DNA from: Climacteris rufus
Taxonomy: Eukaryota; Chordata; Aves; Passeriformes; Climacteridae
Direction of reading: 5' to 3'
Assembly: GCA_013398175.1 (NCBI GenBank)
Contig: VZRZ01007419.1
Coordinates: forward strand, 269,224-333,223
DNA length: 64,000 nucleotides
Program-made: the position numbers and the translations under genes
Shown here: positions 26,697-39,250 of the stretch, in pieces
Layout of the letters: each line of letters starts with the position of its first letter
Position numbering within the stretch: position 1 is the first letter of the stretch
Notes under the pieces: generated by a model
Told to the model about the DNA's origin: nothing
What the model saw: only the letters and a program-made list of their open reading frames with translations
The model's database searches: none

Positions 26697-29600
26697 AGAA
26701 CTTCGGCTCTGCTTTAATAACTACAGCATAGAATGTAGACCACTTCTGATCTTTTTATGGTGTAAGTATCACTTACCCATCATTCAGCCAAAACTATTCA
26801 AATAAGGAATATTATTTTTCTGTTGTTGACCTGAAAAGATCTAAAGCATTTTCTGGTAAGATCTTGAAGGATGAAAACATAGAAAAAGAAGACTAAAATA
26901 AAATGAAGGAGAAAATAGCAAATTTTCTTGCCTACTGATACAAAGTCCACACTTTCACTGACTATTAGGAGATGATAACTAGTAAAGAAGAATTAGTAGA
27001 AATATAATGAATAAGTAACACGGAAGACTGAGGAACAAAGATATGAAGAACTTCCCAACAAAGCACTCTAGGTAGCTTTTTTGTAAATCACATTTTCAAT
27101 GTTCCAAATAGTTGCCAGCACTTTCTGCCTTTGTCTGAGACACTTGTGGAAATAACACTGTTTAATTCAGCACAGAAAAAAACCATTGACTTGTTCAGTT
27201 GATGTTCCTGACAAAAGACAGAGTTAACTGATTACATATGTCATTTTGCCTCAAGTTTCCTAGTAGGGAAATACAAGAGAAGTAACAATCTCTTTGTCAG
27301 ACAGTTTTTTGTGTGTGTATGAATCATAGCACAAGTCTGAACAATACCACCAGCTGGTGCAAATGTATGGACTATGAACTACATTGTTCAGGTTTAGGAT
27401 TTTGAAGAAAGATTGATGCCGCTGCTTTCATTTTCTTTCTGTCCCCATTTTTCAGATATTTCACAGAACTGTGTTCATGCTTTTACAAAACTAATTCCAA
27501 GGTGTTCAGGAACTCCATTAATGTTTTACTTTTGCATAAGCACAAATGTTGACAATATATTGAACTTTAAAATTTCTCAAGCATTTCCTTATTTATATTA
27601 TTTAAATAGCTGTTTTACAGGTTCTATGTTGTATTCTGATCCTTCTACCTCTTGGAGAGGAGCATATTTACCTAAATAAGTTTATCAGCTTGCCAACTAT
27701 TTTAAAATTTATTAATTTCATCTACTCTTCATTAATCTGTATAACTATTTTCTCTCTGTATTTCTATCTCCCCCCACTATCCATTTACAAGAGCTTTTAT
27801 CCCTATACTGCCAACTGGGAAAACCTTTAATGAGCTGAAAGCTGTAGTAAGAGGCTTTCTGTTTTGTATCAATGCCTGACAGAATGTTCGTTGTTTGATG
27901 AGTACAAGGACAGACCTAAAGAACAGTGACCAGAATCTGTGGCACTAAACTTTCAGGTTTTACAATTGGATTTTACAAAATCCAGTACCACTCATTAGCC
28001 TTGAAGGCTGCTGCAGCCTTTGTATGAAGTTGATACACAGAATTTTAAACAATAAAGATCAGACATATATTCTCCAAATATTGTTAAGTATGACACTGTA
28101 ACTCAGTAACCTTCAAGAGTTACCACTGGATTTCCTATACTGGTCTCTAGTCTAGTCTAGCCCAGTACTGCAGCACCACAAAATCAAATTGAAGAGAATT
28201 TATTTGAGAGGAGAAACCTGCATAAGGGAATTCAGCATTCTTTCTTAGTAAGTCTAATGATTTGTTCTACATGACCTTTGCCTTTTGTTATTTAGTTTAC
28301 CTTTTACAGGCCTTCCTCCATCACCAAGTTTTCTGCATCCAGAAATAACAGTCTAAATGAATCTCAGAGTTAAAAAATAATATGAAGAAACAATTACATA
28401 AGGAGAGCATTTCTCTGTTTTTTAAATTACTGTTAATATTTTCTTGCAGCAGAGTAATCTTGATTTTCTAGTAGTCTCTACCTTTCCACGGAGCAATTTG
28501 ATAGCTCAAACTCCAGCAGAGTCAAAACCATCTCTGCTCTGATGGCACCAGTTTTACACTGAATCCTTACCAGTCATCCTAAGAGCCATCCTGCAATTAT
28601 CTTATAGAGAATAAACTATTAATACTAATGAAATACTAATGCAAATCACTTCTGTTACACTTGAAGACAGAGGAAACACCCCTGTGGACGGCAAAGAAAA
28701 TGCCAGCAGGTCAATAAATCTTGTCATCTCTATTTTAAATATTATCTTACCAGAGGAAAATCAATCTAACACCAGTTATACATTACATGAGGGTTGGGTT
28801 TTTTAACCATAATTTTTGTCTTTAACACAAACAGTTACTATGATCAGAAAACTGCTATATACAGTTCACTTGCACTGAAATCTTCATAGCATAATGGGTA
28901 CATAATGATGAACTTCTGTTATTTCTTTTAAAAAAAAGTAAGTTTGTTGAAAAATTTTTGCAAGGTATGTCCCATAGTAGAAACTTATGACTAGATACAC
29001 CATATAAATTCCTCAGGACTCTAAATGAAAATTAGAAAACTGTGATAGGAAAATAACATTTTGAAAAAAATACCTTTTTCCCTCTCTTTTGGAGCATTGA
29101 CTATCCAAAAGCAGAAAATGGCCATTTTCAGCAATTAAACTAGAATATATATTGTGCCTAATATGACCTAATCTTTGCACTAAAAAAATCAATAATACTA
29201 AGAAGCAACATAAATCTCATTATTGACTATTTTATATTTCTTTAATAGCTTCATAAAAATGCATGGTGAATTTTTTCTTGAAATCACATTCAGCACAGTT
29301 TGGTCACAGGATTCCCTTTTAGTTTCATCTGAGACACATGGTCAATATTTCCCCTATACTGCAGTAGTTATAAATAGAGGCAAACAGGGATGCTTAGAGA
29401 GTTAACCTCAATGCTATTGGAATACATTCTTATTAGTGAATGGTAGCAGTTATGTTCTTTCTAGAGATACGAGCCCGAACATTTTGTGCCTGACCTAATT
29501 TAGTAGTATTCCATTAAATTAATCTTAAAAAAAAAAGAAACCATTTTTGTAAATTTGCTGCTCATCTTAGAAATCTCAAGAGTTCTCATTAACAGAAAAT

Positions 29601-32600
29601 TACATTCACGTGATCAGGAAAGCTTTTGTCATCCTTCAGATGAAATAAGTCTGTGTGGAGTCATGAACTAATTTGAAATTATTTCAAAAAGCAGCTAAAA
29701 CAAAAAGATGCTTTGTTCCCATGATCTTACTAAAAGGAAAAAGGAGTATCTAAGAAAACTGATCATTACTCTGAATGGATAGTTTCTGTGAAAAAAATGC
29801 AGTTAACAAGAAAGTCCTGACTTGGCATTGAATGTGTCCATAGGTGCCTGAAGCAGAACTAGTCCCCTGGCTCCATGATCTTTGTTTGACACAGAGGCAA
29901 ATAGGTCTTACAGCAGTCACTTGAATGCTTCCAGATGCAGGAAAGTCCTCTTAATTTGTACATAAATGGAATTCTACATTTTTTTCCTATTATTAATAGC
30001 AGGTTGGCATATCATGAGGTGCTGTAGGGTCCAGCTGACTTCCTGAAATTCTTACAAGTTAACTACTATTATTAATATATAACATACAAATGTATATAAT
30101 TGCATATATTTTTCTTTATGTATATATCTTTGGAAATGTGTGATTTTTAATATATACACATTGTTTATGTATAAAATAGAGATGAGACAGACTTCTGCAT
30201 GGGGCTAACTCATTCTTCAAATATGTGGTTGGTAAGTAAAGCTGTGACGCTGTCTACTTGATCAAGGCCACTGAGAAAGTCATTAAGGCTGTAAACTGCT
30301 GGTGAAGTCTCCTACACACTTATTTCAAGTTAAAAGAAGGGCAGAGAGAGGGAAAGGAGATGCTTTTGTGGCCTCTTGGTTTTAATTTTGTAATATTTTA
30401 ACAAAGTAAATCCTTCAAACTGTATCACAAGCTATTCCTCGACAACAAAAATTAGTTCTTAATGGTACATCAACTATCAATGGTACATCAAACTAACTTA
30501 TCAAAGAAGTGATAATTTTATATAACAAAGAAACAGCAATCCATTCACTTCCCAACACCTTATTTGCACAAAGAATATATTAGTTACTGTGTCCTTTATG
30601 GGTACTTGCTGGAAAATATGTCCAGTACATCCTGAATCAGTGGTAGAACTGCTGCCTTCCTAGCTGGCTTTGCACCAATTTATTCTCCCATAATCTACTA
30701 AAAGTTAAGCATTCCTTTAGTTATGTGTATTTTACTGATATTGTTAAACCTGTGCTTCATTCTAAAAGCTGCATATTGGCATCAGACATTGAATTCTTTT
30801 ACTTTTCCAGATCATTCTCTGCATCTATTCTTCTAAGGGATTCAATGATAAATTTCAGGGAAAAATATCTATAGTATTTTTTAATAAGGACTGAAGAGTC
30901 AAATGTCATATTTGATTAATCTTAATACTTCCAAAACTGGAAGCATTCTGGCATACTGTTGTGTTTAATATGTGTAAGTTACGAATTTGTAAATATTTCA
31001 TTGTTACTTACAGTTATTTCTAATAACAAGAAGTGCCCCAGGGCTGCAGAGAGCACTAGCAGTGGTTCAGGAGGTGGGACTCCTCCCTGGCTCCATGCTC
31101 AGCAAAGGTCTTTGCCCAGCCGGGGACATGGAGTTCTCACCGGTGCATGCTGCTAAGTAAAAAAACAATGGCCTATCTACTTCACACAAAATATGCAGCT
31201 GCTCTAACAGATGGTGACCTAGTAAAAAGGTTAGAAGAAAAAATCCAAAATAATGATGTTGGTTGCAAAATATACTACTCCCATCAAGAGAAGGTGGAAC
31301 TGCTTTGCAAAGGCAGTCTGAGATTCTGAGTGACTACTGATAATCAGAAATACTGGCAGAAGTCAAGGCAAATGGCTACGTCATGTTTTTTAGTAGAGCA
31401 AAATTGGTATTTGTGCATTTTAGAAATTTATTCGTAGGTAGTATCAGTGCTACTTTAGACTAATCCAGACACTGACGTAGCCAATTAACAAGGATGTCAC
31501 TAAGTACAATTTTTCTCCCCAAAGACAGGGAATATTATCTATGTGTGTCTGGAAGAAAAACTCACTGTAACTTTATATGGAGCATTGTTGAGACAATGAG
31601 TTTTATAGAATAAACAAGATTTTGCACACTTTCTCTCAAAAGTGAGCTCAGTGTTTACGACGACTGAATTGTACTGGTTCAAAATGCCTCAGCTTTGTCA
31701 GGTTCAGGCTTACAGATTTCATTGGTCTCTTTAGGTCAAAGACAGTATGTAAAGAAGAAAATGAAATTAGACATGAGCCATATTACAAATTACCTTGGAA
31801 CATCTACAGAAATTGCTAATAGCCTGCTTTGCCTTCTGCCTCAGCCAGGGCTCAACATCTACATCTTGACCACCATAGTAAATGGCAATGGTCCTGTGCA
31901 CCACCTACTTGAAATGGAATTTATAAAAATGAATCTAGTTCTTGTAAGTTTCTTCAAAACACTTTCTCCCACAAGGATCAGTACTGTGTAGCAATATAGC
32001 GAATATCTCAATAAATTGTGAGAGCTAATTTATAACCATAAAATATAAAAATATGTTTCTGTATTGTTCTGATTTTAAATAATTGAGCACAGCCTGTTCT
32101 GATAGAAAAGAACAGCTGTCTGAAGTAACTTCTTGTTACATCTCCAATGGCACATATTTTTCTATCTAGTTACAGATAATTATATGCAATTACAACATTT
32201 TAGTAATCTTTGTGAAACAGCTAATTTAGTTGTCTCTTTTTTTTTTGTCTTTTTTTTTGTCTTTTAATTCTCTCCTTCCACTTTCTGAAGAGTAATCTGA
32301 AATAGAGAATGCATAAGAGGGATTTCACAGCAGTTTTTCATAGTCTTAAATGTGGATCATCTATCTATCCCATCTTTATTGCTACAAATTTTGTCCAGCC
32401 ATTAGAACACTGTATTGAATATATCTCTCCTGTACCTCATAAAGACTTTCCAAACTTTTCTGTTAGAAAAAAGTCCAACCAAATGGAGTCAATGTATGGT
32501 CCAGCTAAATTGACTGTTCATTTAAAACTCTGAAGAGCCAAAGATCCACTCTAATTCTTCTCAGGACTTGCCTTTCTGGATTGCCAGTGGAGCAAGTCCT

Positions 32601-34652
32601 TGCCCCCAAGTTGCTGCATGTGCTGTACTGCACCAAAAAGAGGCCGGTGCCAAAACTGCAAGGTGACTACAGATTTTCTGCCTGTCATGCACTTCAGTCT
32701 ATGCCCAGGTACTAAAATCTTTCTATACTGCAAATGTGTGTAGTCTGTCAACAAGTGGGCATAACAGAGTAATAAGAAAGAATGCTATGTACAAAAAAAA
32801 AGAGTAATTTATTAGTACATTTTTGTAATACCTTAATTAGACCCGCTAATTAATGCTTCTGGAGCATGTCATTTCTGCCTTTCTCAAGAAGAAAAATTAA
32901 GAGAACTCTAAGTCTCTTTGAAAATCTTGGCCATTACTCAAATTACTTTAATTCCAATGAGATTTCTTCTTGAAACACAGAATTTTTTCCCCAAATCCTG
33001 CAGTGAGTCCCAGAAGGTAGGTACACAGAACAATATGAAAACAAACTAGCTTTGATTTTTCAGTGTTTAGCAACCAGAAAGAGAATCAAGGTTAAACAGA
33101 AATGCAAACATTGTATGGTTCTTAATATCCAGTTATTTCACTGTAGCACTAAAGCAGACCAGTTTTGAAATTTTACATAACATTCTTGCACTTCCAAGTA
33201 ATGGGGTGTGGGTCATCTTTGAATATTTATTTTCTGTGAAGGTTTGCTAATCTACATACAAACACCTGGGTTAGTTTTCACTATAGCTAGTAAATTAGAC
33301 TGTGGAACAGGCTATGGAACAGGCAAAAAAATAGTTCCGGAATTTCTGCAATTGTATGTTTATATAATGAGTCAGAAAGGAAATATTAAGGAAGCTTGTT
33401 TCAAGTAGGGGCTGTATGAATAATTTTGTATAATTGTAGCATTTTAAAGGCAATTGCAATAAAGAGAAAAGAATAAATGTAGGGTTGTAGAAGGATTCTA
33501 CCTGTTCCATTTGTTGACTGCCATTTGACAAATGCAGATTTCTACTGTTCTTTCAGTACTTAGGAGAGTGTTTTCTTACTAACAGTAGACTTTAATTTTC
33601 AGTTCCAAAAACATTCAGTAGATTGTCAGCCTTTGCTAAAAACAGTATGCAAGCAAAACAGCTTTCCACTTGTCGTTTAAATCACCCATCAAATACATTG
33701 GAAAACCAAAACAATCTAGTCTTGTAATAGACCCAAAAGGCTTCTTAGGTAGATTTCATACACTTTTTACAGGCATGACTGACTATCCACGTATAACCAA
33801 GCATTTATAAGAAAACTTTCTGAAATAAATCCTTTATTAAAAATGAAAATATTGTACAAGTTACATGTGAAGAAATGCAGGGGGGTTCTGTGAATACACA
33901 CATAATGCTTTATCTTTCAGACTGTCATATGCCATAAATTTAAGTGCTCAATATTGTATCAGTGTACCAGTGAACCTGCCAGAAGAGATGTTTTCAATTT
34001 CTTAACCATCATCCTGGTCTGTGACAGAACTGTTTGGCTTTTTCACACATATTGCTACTAAATAGCAGAGGTAAAATACTCTCTCTCTTTAAATAACTAT
34101 CTTTAGACCAAATTTGTTCACTTCAAATGAGTTCAATATGATAAATATTTTGAATTGTAAAAAGATTATTTAAATAATCTAAACCCTTAGTACTATTAAG
34201 TTATTTTTTGAGAATATGAGAGTAAACTTTTGACAAAGGGTTTGCCTTATAATTTAAGCATAATATAAGCACAGCGTGCAGTAGATTTCTCTCTTTTCTC
34301 AGTGGTACTTGACCTTTACTTCACTGAATGGGTATCTTAATCTATTAGGTACTGTATGCTTTTTCCTATGGGAATTTGAGTTCTCAGTCAGACTTGATTG
34401 CCTTCCATTATGGTTTAAGGTGTTAAGAGACTCAACAAGACTGTTCCACTGTCAAAAACACTGATCTAAAAAGAACTCATCAGTGACTGGTAACTCCTTA
34501 GCAGTCTGCTGTATGATGTAGCATTTCCTATGATCTGTGAATTATGTGGTAATTTAGCATCACAAAAGCATAGGAGAGTTACAGGAAAGTGTTGGTACCA
34601 AACCTGATTGTTTGCATCCCCTTTTTGAAACTCCATATAACATCAAATATTT
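26697..34652. other. AT-rich non-coding sequence, no gene recognised
   Basis: No exon, RNA or transposon was recognised. A less AT-rich patch at 31030-31150 leads into a 60-codon frame at 31147-31329 with a charged composition but no known motif. T-rich runs occur at about 32238-32264. A short (TCTAG)3 run lies at 28145-28160 and a 10-bp direct repeat at 33303-33324. Confidence 0.55.
30461..30491. repeat. 18-bp tandem duplication, partial second copy
   Basis: AATGGTACATCAACTATC at 30461-30478 is followed directly by AATGGTACATCAA at 30479-30491. It is a slippage-type duplication with no evident function. Confidence 0.8.
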
Positions 34653-34738
34653 GGGGGGGGGGGGNAGCAGAAAAGACAGGGACTACCACCATTAAAAAGA
34701 AGAAAAGAGAGAGAGAGAGAGAAAAAAAAGGAAGAAAG
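34653..34738. repeat. G12 run with ambiguous base, then homopurine tract
   Basis: Twelve consecutive G residues (34653-34664) end in the only ambiguous base of the window, an N at 34665. About 30 bases later a 45-nt uninterrupted homopurine tract follows (34694-34738), including a (GA)n core and an A8 run. Poly-G runs are difficult to sequence, so the N probably marks an uncertain homopolymer length. Homopurine mirror-like tracts can form triplex (H-DNA) structures in vitro, but nothing here shows that this one does. Confidence 0.85.
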
Positions 34739-37700
34739 CAAAAGCTTTGCTTTGAATCACATTCCGTTTTATAATTCTGTTGTGTTTCTCCCTGCTGGCC
34801 AGCCTGTACTGATCCCAGCATGAGACTCTCATACAAAGGTCAGCATTGGTAGGTGAGTAATCTGTCATTAGGCAGACAAAGACTTAATTGATCAATCATC
34901 CAAGTCAAAGGGAGTCTTTTTTTATGATTTTAATAGACCTCAGGTAAGGTTTGTAATTGAGAATAGATTGTTCTCAGGACCGAACTTGTTAAAATCTTTG
35001 GAAGATGGACTTCTCAAATCTCCTTTGACATGCGTTCAGTTTTTAAATTAATTCATTTAAAATGTGTCTGCATAATTTGGTCATATGTTGGAACTGAGTC
35101 ACTGTGATTTTCCTCCTGCTCTGCTTTATCACTAAAGTAATAACATACAAAACTGTGTCACTGATCCAAAGTCATCCATCTCTGTGTCTTTTGTAGCCTT
35201 ACAATGAGTAGGCAGTTTTGCTGCTTTCATTGGAAAAAAGCCACATTGTGATCAGAAGTCTTTGGAAAGTCTTCTGAATTCTAAGTTTAGAAAATGTGTG
35301 TTTTAAACACTGCACACTGCATTTGAACCAAAGAAAACTCGGTGAATAATAGAGGAAAACACTACCGCTAGGATACTCAAGTTTGCCATGGTTGTGCTTC
35401 CTACTTTCATGACTTCGGTGTTCACTTAAGATACCAGTTGTATGTTAATATGAAAGAAGCATTATCCTGACTGAAACAAAATTAAAATGAAAAGTTACAC
35501 GAGCATTTTTCTATACATCTTGACAGATATTTTAAAACAATAGCACAGGACTACCACTGATTTTTCTGGATAAAAAGATTTTCATCACCCTTATAACATT
35601 TTGCCGTCTTCCATTATGATGCTTTCCACAGTGAGCTGGCAAAATGAAGGTATAATTATGCAAACATGAGAAACTGTACTGTTCTCTTTAAACAGTAAGT
35701 TATCTTCATAACAAAAATCTGTTTCCAAAAGCATATCACTCCTGGGGAAGGTTCTATTTCCCTAATTACTCTCAACAGCTCCATCTCAGTATTCTCAGCA
35801 CATAAAACAGTTTATATTTGGAGAATACCTATGAAAAGCCAGCTGCAACTCTACAAATACTGCATATTGTCAGATTATATAAATTTAACCCTTAAAGTCC
35901 CGATGGCTTCTTTGTCTTCAAAATCTCAGATGAGGATTTACTGATACAGTCATTTGTTTTAATGCACTGTGGTGACGTCTTTATATTCTGTACATCTCAG
36001 TGATTTCTTGTGAGTTTCACACAGTACTGATGCAAATAGTCCAGCCCTGGAATGAGAAGGAAAAGGCAAAAATGCAGCCAGCACAGAGCCTGCTCATGTT
36101 TGGCATTAATACAGCAGTGCTGGCACAAGGCAGCCAGGACTGGTGATGACTCAGAGGTCCAGGGTGCACACAGGGGATGCTTTGGGGCCCAGTTGCTCTC
36201 TCCAGCAGTACACATGGACAGTATTCTACATCAGCCTGTGCTCAGCTTCTGAATTACTGAATTGCAGTTATTTATTCTGCCCAATGAAATACTAAAGTGT
36301 GTTTTTATGTTGTAGTGCAAAGAAAGCCACTGAAAGTGTAGAGTGGCCATTTCAAATTATTTCTCTGGCAAATGTGCTACAGACTCCATCCTTAGCAGAT
36401 ATTACTATATTGTTACTAAACAAACAAAACATAAAAAGGTCAGAATAGCTTGTCAATGTTTGCATCAGTTCTAGCTAACAAAATGACTATCCAGAACTGT
36501 ACATCTAACATGACTAGTGTTAGGACCATAAACAGTGGTTCATAAGAGTATGCATGTGTAAAACATGTATTGTGAAAGCCAACCATATTGCTTACATGCC
36601 TGCAGGATTCACTTTGGTTTAGTTGAAACACTGATTGTGAAATAGACATTTAGAAGTTTGAGTTATTGATTATACTGATACAAGAAGAGAGTTACATGTT
36701 TAATGTCAGTTTTCTGGGATCTTTGATAGTGTATATTAAGTAAGTGCTAATGCTGACTTAGCTTGCAAATCTTGACTTTTCTCCTTTTCAAAAATAACCC
36801 ACTTTTACAGGCTACCTGCCCACTTCTTTGTTTCCTCCTTGGTCTCACCCCCATCATCTCATCTCAGTCACACAGCTCTTGCCTGCAGAGTAGCAGCAGT
36901 CTACTTAGGAAATGCACCTAAACACCTCCAAGTTTCATCCTTAAGCTCCTTGATGAGTTGTTCTTAATTCTGTTCTCTAAACACTTGTTTTCCATCAGTT
37001 TTTAATGATCTTTTGCCACCCTCTCCTGTGTTCTCTCTGTCCTCCTGTCAGAGTACATGTATGTAACCCAGAATTGTAACCGTTCTTTGCCCTCCTACCC
37101 TCCATCCCTCTGGTGCCAGCTTCATTTACAAGGACCCTCATTCAATCTCAAACTCATTTTTATTGCTTTTTTCTTACAATTATGAAGGGAAGATGCTCTG
37201 GTTTTCTAATAGGAATGAAACACTTATTAAAAGAAGTTGTAAAGTATTAGAATTTAATTTACCTTTAGTACTTTTATTCCCATGTGTTTTGATTTGCATT
37301 GCGCAAAATTCAATCGATAATAGGACATAACTCAGAACAAACTGATTTCCAGCTATGTCAGTTTATATTTTATAATTTTCCCATTCTTTCTAGTAATCTA
37401 TTGCCCATTCCAAAATATTAGAGGGCTGAACATACGCTGTCTTTTCCACCAAAACTCATCAGAGTCTCACAAAAGTCAACTCATTAACAGTGAACAAGTA
37501 GAAGGAGACACAGCACAGCAAACAATGAAAACTGAAAATGAATTTATTTGAATTCACTATTATGGCAGGTGACACAGATGAGGGTTGAGTGCCAAGTCAG
37601 TGCACTGGAAAATCACTGAGCTTTACGTTTGTTTCACGGTGCAACTGGTTATATACTTGTTTCAATATGATAGGCAATTTTATTTTTTTGTATGTCTTCA

Positions 37701-38983
37701 TTTCTTCCTTAGTGTCTTCTACTTTTTATTGAGGCATTTTATTCAAATTCTGCCTGACAGAGGCACAACAGGAATACTTTTACAAAATTCTAGACTAGTG
37801 CAAAAACTGAATATGTACTGAAAATGTGTGGCTAAATTAGTGCGCATAAAATGAATGGATATGAAGTTATTTCTAAAAGCACTTATTAAATACCTTCTTT
37901 TCTTACTCTTATCTCTAAAAACTCTGCTTTCATTGTTAACATTTGAAGCACATAGTTAGAGCACCTGGAACCAATCAGTCCATTGAAGCTCATTCTTTCA
38001 CATGTATTATTAATGAGAAAAGGATTCTTACAGTAGATTAAAGGTACAGTAAGAACTTTCACTATCTCCCTGCATTCTCTGCATGCTCATTGATGCTTTC
38101 AGGGAGGAAAAATGGTAGACTGAATTAAATTTCTGCCATGTTTACTCTTCAGAGTATAATTGGAATTAAAAGCTATAAAAATGTTTCCTTCACATGAATC
38201 AGGTGACAGGTTTGGTAAGGGTAGAGTAAAAAAAGTGTCACTTTTGTGTAATTAATACAGAGAGTTGGGTTGTTATATACCCAAGGAGGTTATGGCATTT
38301 CACTGCAGGTCTGGACTGGATCATCTCCAGTGATACTGGAGAGGATTCGAACAGCACCACGCTGCTTTAGCTAGACAATTCAAAGCTAAAGGAAAAGGAG
38401 CATCAAAACTTCATGTCTTTTTTAGAAATTAATGCAAAGAAATCCATGAGCTTCTTCCATGCCTCCTCTGAGTGGAGTATCCTTGGGGTGCGCATAACAC
38501 AAAGCAGTTGTCTTCCCTACTCAATGTAACATGGCCTGACTTTCACCTGTGATCAGTGACCTGTAGTAAATTCATGTACATGTAGATGGATGGGGTGATT
38601 CTGGAAGAGCATAAAAGTAAACTAAGAATAAATATTGGAGGGTGATACATTTACACAAGTCTTCTAGATCTTAATGTAGAACTTTCCTCAGCAAAATGCC
38701 TATAAATACAGTAAAGAAAAAAGGTATTAGCAGACTACCTCATGAGCAAACTAAGGAATTGGCTGATTTCTTTAGGTATTTAAATGTTTGTTTAGCTAAT
38801 GGAAGCCCATATTTCCTCCCTTTATCTTCTTTGCCCAGGATACAAAGACATACAGTTAGCATACAGGTTTCAAGAATAAAAAAGTCAGGTTAGTATCAGG
38901 AAAAAACGGTAAAGACAGGTGTGAATGACAAGACCAATTGCCCAGGGGTAAAGCAGTCACTTTTTCTGTAGCTGAGGATGACT
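34739..38983. other. AT-rich non-coding sequence, no gene recognised
   Basis: No gene or named repeat was recognised. A GC-richer stretch at 36040-36240 is open on both strands for about 70 codons without recognisable motifs. An 8-bp perfect inverted repeat with a three-base loop (TCTCCAGT-GAT-ACTGGAGA, 38324-38342) is present and is close to what chance allows. Confidence 0.55.
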
Positions 38984-39250
38984 CGCATAGGAAACATCCT
39001 CTGTCTGACTTTTTCTGCTAACTGCAAGTCATTGCCGCTGCAAACGCGGCTTTACCCTGTGATACCTATCAATACCATGTATCTCTTCTTTATTACAAAG
39101 TATCCCTTTTTTCACTGTGCTGTCTTTGCTCTGGAGTTTCTCACCTCACTGTGAGAATGTAGCCAAACGCCGACCTCCACTTTCTGACACTAAACCTCAG
39201 CACGCCTGAGGCGGGGGCTGGTGAGGAACACGATGTAATAGGTGTTGACG
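38984..39250. promoter_or_regulatory. CpG-enriched block with ideal AP-2 site
   Basis: About eleven CpG dinucleotides fall in some 265 bases, whereas flanking kilobases have very few. The block contains CGCCTGAGGCG at 39203-39213, a perfect palindrome whose core GCCTGAGGC is the textbook TFAP2 (AP-2) consensus GCCNNNGGC. It also holds a five-base-pair stem GCCGC-TGCAAAC-GCGGC (39034-39050) and an AGCCAA (NFI half-site type) at 39161-39166. No coding frame is visible. It may be a distal regulatory element that has kept its CpGs. It may instead be part of an unidentified LTR, since on the minus strand an AATAAAG lies inside it. Assignment as regulatory is inference. Confidence 0.35.

Noticed and set aside
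31147..31329. 60-codon plus-strand frame with charged composition
   Set aside because: Too short to judge, no flanking splice sites I trust, and no recognised family.
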